A DNA stretch of 27,556 nucleotides from an uncultured Candidatus Melainabacteria bacterium (lineage in GTDB: Bacteria > Cyanobacteriota > Vampirovibrionia > Gastranaerophilales > Gastranaerophilaceae): the NCBI GenBank assembly GCA_947525005.1, contig CANNUY010000019.1, positions 1-27,556 of the forward strand, written 5' to 3'. The notes beneath the pieces are model-generated. The model had not been told where the DNA came from. It ran no database searches and saw nothing but the letters and a program-made list of their open reading frames with translations. Shown one piece after another: positions 24,871 through 27,556 of this stretch (position 1 is the first letter of the stretch; each line of letters begins with the position of its first letter). A program made the position numbers and the translations under genes.

Positions 24871-24899
24871 TGGACATTTTTGTAAAAAATCGCTATAAT
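24871..24899 (+). promoter_or_regulatory. Predicted promoter of the dGTPase gene
   Basis: TGGACA (24871-24876) and a perfect TATAAT (24894-24899) are 17 bases apart. Transcription would start near 24906, which rules out any start codon before that point and supports ATG 24924. Its -35 box is 5 bases from that of the divergent wecG promoter. Confidence 0.65.
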
Positions 24900-24923
24900 A
24901 AGATATATAAGGATAATTCAAAC

Positions 24924-26168
24924 ATGCGTCAAGATTTAAGAAAACTACAATTCAAAGATGAAGCGATGACTCCATCAAATCCTAAATGGGAAAATGCAAT
25001 TACAAGAATTGGTGATATCTATCAAAAAAGATATGAATCACGTTCTGAATTTGAACGTGATTATAACAGAATTTTGAATTCAGCTGCTTATAGCCGTTTA
25101 AAACATAAGACTCAAGTGTTTTTTGCGACGAATAATGACCATGTTTGTACAAGAATTGAACATGTTAATATTGTTGCATCAATTGCTAAATCAATTGCTC
25201 GTTCATTAGGGTTGAATGTAGAATTGGTTGAAGCTATTGCATTTGGACACGATTTAGGACACTCTCCATTTGGACATCACGGAGAACGTGTAATCGCATC
25301 TATTATGCAAGAAGAAGGACTTAACAATATTTTTTGGCATGAAAAAAACAGTTTGAGAACTGTTGATTATTTGGAGACCCTTTCTAATTACAACGGCGAA
25401 CACGAAAACCTTAATCTTACTTATGCAGTAAGAGATGGAATTGTTTGTCATTGTGGAGAAGTTGATGAAAACGCAATTAAACCAAGAAACGAATTTGTTG
25501 ATTTAGAAAAAATCAACAAGGGGCAATATATGCCTTATACGTGGGAAGGTTGCGTTGTTAAAATTTCTGATAAACTTGCATACATCGGAAGAGATATTCA
25601 AGACGCAACGATTTATCACTTCTTTTCTAAAGATGATTATGCAACTCTTAAACAGATTGCACAGAATTTTACAAAGAGTAAAATCAAACTTAAAGAGGTT
25701 AATCCGACTTCTCTTATATATGAACTTGTTACAGATTTGTGTGAAAATTCAACTTTAGAAGATGGACTTAATTTTACGCATGAAAACTTTTTACTAATGA
25801 ACCAAATTAAACAGTTCATTTATGACAAAGTCTGTATGAATAAGCGATTGGAATATTTTCACTCTTATGCAGATTTGGTAATGAGAACTATTTATAAAGT
25901 TCTAAAAGAATATTATTGCGGACAAGATACCCTTAAAGCACTAAAAAAAGACACAAAAATATATACCAAAATGGTTGTTGATTTCAAAAAACACCTTATA
26001 AAATATTCAAATGTTGATATAGATTATAGAGCAAGAAAGAAATACAAAAATAAAATTATTTATGATATTAACAGTTATGCCGATTACAAACAAGCAATCA
26101 TTGATTATATCTCTTGCATGACTGATAAATATATCATGAAAATTTATAACGATTTGATAACATTCTAA
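24924..26168 (+). CDS. dgt: Deoxyguanosinetriphosphate triphosphohydrolase-like HD protein
   Basis: dGTPases split dNTPs into deoxynucleoside and tripolyphosphate. I start at ATG 24924 (AAGGA 10 bases upstream); an earlier ATG at 24852 lies before the promoter. The 414-residue protein opens in the family style (MTPSNPKW; FERDYNRILNSAAYSRLKHKTQVF). The HD metal site comes from H80 (TRIEHVNIV), H109-D110 (AFGHDLGHSPFGHHGE) and D216 (VKISDKLAYIGRD). It matches the long family form better than short HD phosphohydrolases. The substrate may be several dNTPs and not only dGTP. Gap note: 26169-26423 shows AT-rich sequence and short imperfect hairpins but no convincing gene or terminator. Confidence 0.88.
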   Translation: MRQDLRKLQFKDEAMTPSNPKWENAITRIGDIYQKRYESRSEFERDYNRILNSAAYSRLKHKTQVFFATNNDHVCTRIEHVNIVASIAKSIARSLGLNVELVEAIAFGHDLGHSPFGHHGERVIASIMQEEGLNNIFWHEKNSLRTVDYLETLSNYNGEHENLNLTYAVRDGIVCHCGEVDENAIKPRNEFVDLEKINKGQYMPYTWEGCVVKISDKLAYIGRDIQDATIYHFFSKDDYATLKQIAQNFTKSKIKLKEVNPTSLIYELVTDLCENSTLEDGLNFTHENFLLMNQIKQFIYDKVCMNKRLEYFHSYADLVMRTIYKVLKEYYCGQDTLKALKKDTKIYTKMVVDFKKHLIKYSNVDIDYRARKKYKNKIIYDINSYADYKQAIIDYISCMTDKYIMKIYNDLITF

Positions 26169-26423
26169 ATATCAGTAATATTGATAGTAGGCTAAAAAAC
26201 TTATATTTTATTGTAAAAAATTGATACAAAATTTAACATTAATTACTAGCAAAAAAATATTTTTTATAGCCTTATTTATATGGTTTGACCAACATTATAG
26301 AAAGAAAATATGCTAAAAAAAATTTTTAAAATTAATACGTAACATTTCATAATAAATGAAGGCAAAATTTTTTAGTTTACTGTATGATAGATTTAATGAA
26401 TTAAAATAGTTGTGGTGGATATG

Positions 26424-27254
26424 ATGGAAACTTTTGAACTTACTGATTACAATTTTTACTCAAGCAGATTAGACATGGACATAATTTCAAGCATCGTTGA
26501 TTGCTTAAAGGAAATTATTGCTGAGGACCAAAAACAAGAACAACCTTTATTCTTGCAAGTAAAAGACGATTTTATTATGAATATTGCAAGAAAAGTTGTA
26601 CAAGAGAAGAAAAAGACATTCTTAATCGGTATTACAGGCGAAAGTGCATCAGGAAAAACAGTTTTTGTAGATAACACCATTGATGCTTGTATAAAAGACA
26701 AAAAAGAAGGTATTTATACAGTAATCCGTTGTGATGATTATTATAAAGACACTTCAAAAGAGCTTCAAGAAGCTGGTAGCTATGAAGCATTGTTTAAATC
26801 AGGTTTTAGCTTTGATACACCTGATGTTATTGATTTACAACTTATGAGAGAACATTTGTTATGCCTAAAAGCAGGTACAGCGATTGTATCACCTCATTAT
26901 GATTTCAAAACTTGTGTATCTGATATCAATGGAGAAATCAAAAAACCTGCAAAAGTTATTTTAACAGAAGGTCTATATGTATTAAATGAAGACGTAAGAG
27001 ATGTTATGGACGTTAAAGTTTACGTGTTTACTCCATTGAATGTAATCAAAGAAAGATGGTACAAACGAGCTGAGTCACGAGGGAAAACAGGCACTGCGGC
27101 TGATTTACAGTTTGCAGATGTTAATAAAACTGCTCAACAATATATAAGACCAACATATGAAATCGCTGATTGTATTATCAACGGTATGGTAACACAAGAA
27201 TATATCAGAGAAATCACTGATAAGATTTTCAAAAGTTTATCTGAAATTTGCTAA
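26424..27254 (+). CDS. Uridine kinase-like P-loop kinase
   Basis: The start is uncertain among GTG 26412, ATG 26421 and ATG 26424. I use 26424 because GGTGG is 5 bases before it, giving 276 residues. A 60-residue N-terminal extension precedes the kinase fold. The P-loop is GESASGKT (72-79). Further motifs of the uridine kinase/phosphoribulokinase family are IRCDDYYKD (101-109), FDTPDVID (130-137), SPHYDF (156-161) and LTEGLYVL (180-187). It probably phosphorylates uridine or cytidine with ATP or GTP for pyrimidine salvage; phosphoribulokinase is a less likely alternative, since the motif order and DDYY fit Udk. It is a single gene with no clear promoter. Confidence 0.82.
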   Translation: METFELTDYNFYSSRLDMDIISSIVDCLKEIIAEDQKQEQPLFLQVKDDFIMNIARKVVQEKKKTFLIGITGESASGKTVFVDNTIDACIKDKKEGIYTVIRCDDYYKDTSKELQEAGSYEALFKSGFSFDTPDVIDLQLMREHLLCLKAGTAIVSPHYDFKTCVSDINGEIKKPAKVILTEGLYVLNEDVRDVMDVKVYVFTPLNVIKERWYKRAESRGKTGTAADLQFADVNKTAQQYIRPTYEIADCIINGMVTQEYIREITDKIFKSLSEIC

Positions 27255-27306
27255 AAATAATTTAGGTATTTAAGGAATAATTACTACCCTAAGTTGAGCT
27301 TATCTG

Positions 27307-27411
27307 CCCAACACAGTAATTTTGTTGGGGTAAAAAAACCAAGCTACCAGTCATTCAATGGAAATACGACTTCTGACGGGATTGTGTTTGCAGAAACAAG
27401 TTCAGGACGAC
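27307..27411. repeat. Diverged intergenic repeat related to 10526-10574
   Basis: CCCAACA (27307-27313) pairs with TGTTGGG (27323-27329) around nine bases. TTTTGTTGGGGT (27320-27331) is the exact reverse complement of the block at 10526-10537. The 22-base segment at 27390-27411 (GCAGAAACAAGTTCAGGACG...) matches 10553-10574 at 18 of 22 positions. This stretch fills the gap between the convergent kinase and barrel genes. No clear T-run terminator is present. Confidence 0.45.
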
Positions 27412-27428
27412 TGTTAGGTGGTTAGTAT

Positions 27429-27556
27429 TTACTTACCAATTAGCCACTTGAAGCCGAATGAAAGCATTACACCGTTTCTTCCACCGTTTCTTATCATTGC
27501 TTGTCCAAAGCCTGTAAATCTTTCACCCCATCTGCGTTGTAAACCAAGACCATATT
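27429..27556 (-). CDS. C-terminal end of an autotransporter-type outer-membrane barrel protein, partial
   Basis: On the minus strand, an open frame enters from the right edge and ends in TAA at 27431-27429, giving 41 complete codons. It reads YGLGLQRRWGERFTGFGQAM, then IRNGGRNGVMLSFGFKWLIGK, written here in two pieces. Alternating hydrophobic and polar residues, with Gly/aromatic pairs and an aromatic-rich last strand (SFGFKW), fit the terminal beta-strands of a type V autotransporter barrel recognised by the Bam machinery. The last residue is Lys, where most such barrels end in an aromatic residue, so the strand may be followed by a short tail. The passenger lies beyond the window. It is a different gene from the adhesin at the left edge. 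Confidence 0.65.
   Translation of the reverse strand, partial: YGLGLQRRWGERFTGFGQAMIRNGGRNGVMLSFGFKWLIGK

Noticed and set aside
24852..24923. Upstream extension of the dGTPase reading frame from ATG 24852.
   Set aside because: It lies before the strong TGGACA/TATAAT promoter, and family similarity begins near ATG 24924.
26169..26423. Searched for a riboswitch, small gene or strong terminator between the dGTPase and uridine kinase genes.
   Set aside because: Only AT-rich sequence and short imperfect hairpins were found.
27306..27417. Possible integron attC site: GCCCAAC and, about 100 bases on, GTTAGGT.
   Set aside because: The core-like ends are low-information, the inner arms do not pair as attC arms should, and no integrase or cassette structure is seen.

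Overview
The window is strongly AT-rich, uses TTG and ATG starts, and comes from a diderm bacterium. Autotransporter-type outer-membrane proteins lie at both edges. Two proteins carry an early (F/Y)KG motif after a polar N-terminus, and there are LuxR-type response regulators and a pentapeptide-repeat protein. Together these suggest a non-photosynthetic gut relative of the cyanobacteria (Melainabacteria/Vampirovibrionia, order Gastranaerophilales). That placement is inferred from protein style; no rRNA or other marker gene was seen.

Layout. (1) Positions 1-7688, minus strand: an open reading frame of about 2,560 codons that runs off the left edge. It encodes a secreted adhesin-like protein with about 50 GGAI/FxxN-type repeats, as in chlamydial Pmp autotransporters, interrupted by an island of about ten unrelated ~30-residue repeats. 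(2) 7912-10350, plus strand: a 50-codon ORF with a perfect terminator, then a 674-residue membrane-associated hypothetical protein with an internal duplication, behind a long leader. (3) 10351-10615: a terminator and interspersed palindromic repeats. (4) 10616-14309, minus: nadB-nadC-histidine kinase, tightly coupled. (5) 14394-21154, minus: a compact seven-gene run (GAF/HD-GYP protein, exported TPR protein, two response regulators, pentapeptide protein, DnaJ-like protein, QueE). (6) 21248-23153: a divergent pair, a possible RNase H-fold protein and an HNH-like protein with a YKG leader, around a tandem (G/T)TTACA(A/T)(A/T) element. (7) 23273-24830, minus: wecG-type glycosyltransferase and transketolase N-terminal subunit. 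They face a dGTPase gene (plus) across back-to-back promoters. (8) 26424-27254, plus: uridine-kinase-like protein. (9) 27429-27556, minus: the last 41 complete codons of a gene ending like an autotransporter beta-barrel.

Functionally the window combines cell-surface display (adhesin, barrel, TagA/WecG transferase) with a signalling cluster (orphan kinase, two response regulators, HD-GYP) and housekeeping genes (NAD and queuosine biosynthesis, nucleotide metabolism, pentose phosphate pathway). The least described elements are the giant mosaic adhesin, the duplicated FKG membrane protein, the HNH-like YKG protein, and the promoter-region repeats near the two (F/Y)KG genes. No CRISPR array, tRNA, rRNA, transposase or phage gene was recognised.
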